A stretch of 64,000 bases of DNA. Origin: Geosiphon pyriformis (taxonomy: Eukaryota; Glomeromycota; Glomeromycetes; Archaeosporales; Geosiphonaceae). The stretch lies in assembly GCA_016748015.1 (NCBI GenBank), contig JAAOMT010000219.1, forward strand, positions 176,436 through 240,435, given 5' to 3'. Positions 63,013-64,000 of the stretch are shown piece after piece. The position numbers and the translations under genes were made by a program. Each line of letters opens with the position of its first letter. Positions within the stretch are counted from its first letter, which is position 1. The notes beneath the pieces are model-generated. The model ran no database searches and was not told where the DNA came from. It was given only the letters and a program-made list of their open reading frames with translations.

Positions 63013-63942
63013 TTAAAAGATATTACTGTAAATAACTCCAATTTCTAAGTTATTTAATAAAACTATGGGGAAATTGTTGGGATTGTAAAAAGTAACTCGG
63101 ATTTTCTTTGTTCCTTTTGGAATGTAAATATTTGGGATCAAGATATTATGTTCTAAGCAGATTTGTTCATTGGACTCAAAAATTTGTTGTGTGGTTGTTG
63201 GCTTTTTACAAGTATAAATTTCAGGGTGTTTTCTAAAGAGTGAAATGGTAATTGGTTGTAGAAGTCGTAAAATCTGGTGAGATTCTTTCTGTTTATTGAG
63301 GGCTATGTTTACTAAAACTGTGAATCGTCCAGTTGAACCAAAACCTTGGGTTTCTCTTTTACTTTTTCCCAATAGATCTCTTTGATTGACTAATTGTAAA
63401 CCCAAAATGTTGATTAAGAATAAATAAATAGCTTGAGCAATTTTTTTGGCATGTTCAATCTGAAAAGGTTTATTGGTTTTATTTTGTAACATGATAGTAA
63501 TGTCTCCTGTATATCCAGCATTTATAATTTCTCCTCTAACATTGATTTCTTTGCTTGCCAATGATGATTGTGAAGTGATTTGGACTATTGCTCCTGATGG
63601 GATTTTGAGAGCAATTTTGAGGTTGATCTTAGTAAGGGAATTTGGTTGAAGAACCAAAGTGTCTTTTCTTGGATATTGTAGATCATATTTAGCATCAATT
63701 TCATGTGCTTTTTCAGGCTTTATTTTTTGTCCGTTGTTGTTGAAGTATTTGAGCTGTAAAGCAGGCTGACTTTTGATAAGATAAACAGATGTCGTTTCAA
63801 TTTTTTCTGTTGTTTTAGGTTCACCAAATTTGATTTCATATTCATTACTTTTGTTGGGTAATGGAATGCTAAGGGCATAGCATTCAGGACACCATTGTTC
63901 ATCACAAGGCATTATGCATTCCTTACATAATTTAATGTTCAT
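63013..63942 (-). CDS. gypsy C Cys motif and dUTPase
   Basis: 309-codon open frame. It opens with LCKECIMPCDEQWCPEC, the counterpart of the module before the dUTPase in element A. dUTPase motifs: DAKYDLQYP, QSSLASKEIN, EIINAGYTGDI, KKIAQAIY and a well-kept motif 5 (TQGFGSTGR). About 90 residues follow (GVIYSNIF end). Part of a polyprotein that continues on both sides. Confidence 0.85.
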   Translation of the reverse strand: MNIKLCKECIMPCDEQWCPECYALSIPLPNKSNEYEIKFGEPKTTEKIETTSVYLIKSQPALQLKYFNNNGQKIKPEKAHEIDAKYDLQYPRKDTLVLQPNSLTKINLKIALKIPSGAIVQITSQSSLASKEINVRGEIINAGYTGDITIMLQNKTNKPFQIEHAKKIAQAIYLFLINILGLQLVNQRDLLGKSKRETQGFGSTGRFTVLVNIALNKQKESHQILRLLQPITISLFRKHPEIYTCKKPTTTQQIFESNEQICLEHNILIPNIYIPKGTKKIRVTFYNPNNFPIVLLNNLEIGVIYSNIF

Positions 63943-64000
63943 TTGCTCTAACCATTAAGCTTGAGCTTCTTTGGTCGAGTAGATGTGACTTGTGATTTGA

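Larger units (their letters stand above)
59716..64000 (-). mobile_element. Ty3/gypsy element C, minus strand, partial
   Basis: A different gypsy lineage, cut by the gap at its 3' side and by the window end at its 5' side. Visible in order on the minus strand are Cys motif plus dUTPase, reverse transcriptase, RNase H, integrase and the start of a downstream ORF. No LTR seen. Confidence 0.85.

Noticed and set aside
28698-63942. Alternative genetic code (TAA/TAG/TGA read as sense)
   Set aside because: The stops are limited to retroelements; the conserved genes end at standard TAA, TAG and TGA at family-typical lengths.

Overview
The window looks like a nuclear contig from an early-diverging fungus, most likely an arbuscular-mycorrhizal fungus (Glomeromycotina). 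The reasons are very AT-rich DNA, short spliceosomal introns, a compact set of conserved eukaryotic genes beside dense retrotransposon blocks, LINE and dUTPase-bearing Ty3/gypsy families of the kind I associate with these fungi, and two minor-spliceosome (AT-AC) introns, which most fungi have lost. The lineage call is inference; the gene calls rest on readable exons.

Layout. 1-1366 is AT-rich with no gene. 1367-3093 (-) is a multi-exon gene of unknown function. 3361-6172 is a satellite block with an assembly gap, followed by an 18-bp minisatellite (6454-6709). 7191-26696 is a compact island of nine housekeeping genes: RAD2/XPG(-), PUP1(+), CRO1(-), RPL18(+), PRE4(+), CEP120(-), HAS1(+), PHO85(-), RPN11(+). 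Eight of the nine form four head-to-head pairs separated by 147 to 492 bp. Three encode proteasome parts (beta2, beta7 and the lid deubiquitinase). The others serve nucleotide-excision repair, myosin folding, the ribosome, ribosome assembly, phosphate/cell-cycle signalling and a centriole-type protein.

26700-64000 is a repeat compartment. It holds a small LINE 3' fragment, an ORF1-only LINE-like element (28698-30945), a decayed full-length LINE on the minus strand (about 31300-37637), and a 15-kb composite of two related Ty3/gypsy elements with three LTRs (37638-52919) that contains a 1035-bp solo-LTR-like insertion. After these come two more LINE pieces on the plus strand, a second copy of the solo-LTR-like element, a gap, and a different Ty3/gypsy element on the minus strand that runs off the right end. 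Almost every retroelement gene is broken, mainly by C-to-T and G-to-A type changes.

The most notable points are two AT-AC introns with textbook U12 signals in the XPG gene, a CEP120 orthologue in what appears to be a non-flagellated fungus, a conserved extra 3' ORF and a Cys-rich/dUTPase module in the gypsy elements, and the ORF1-only element.
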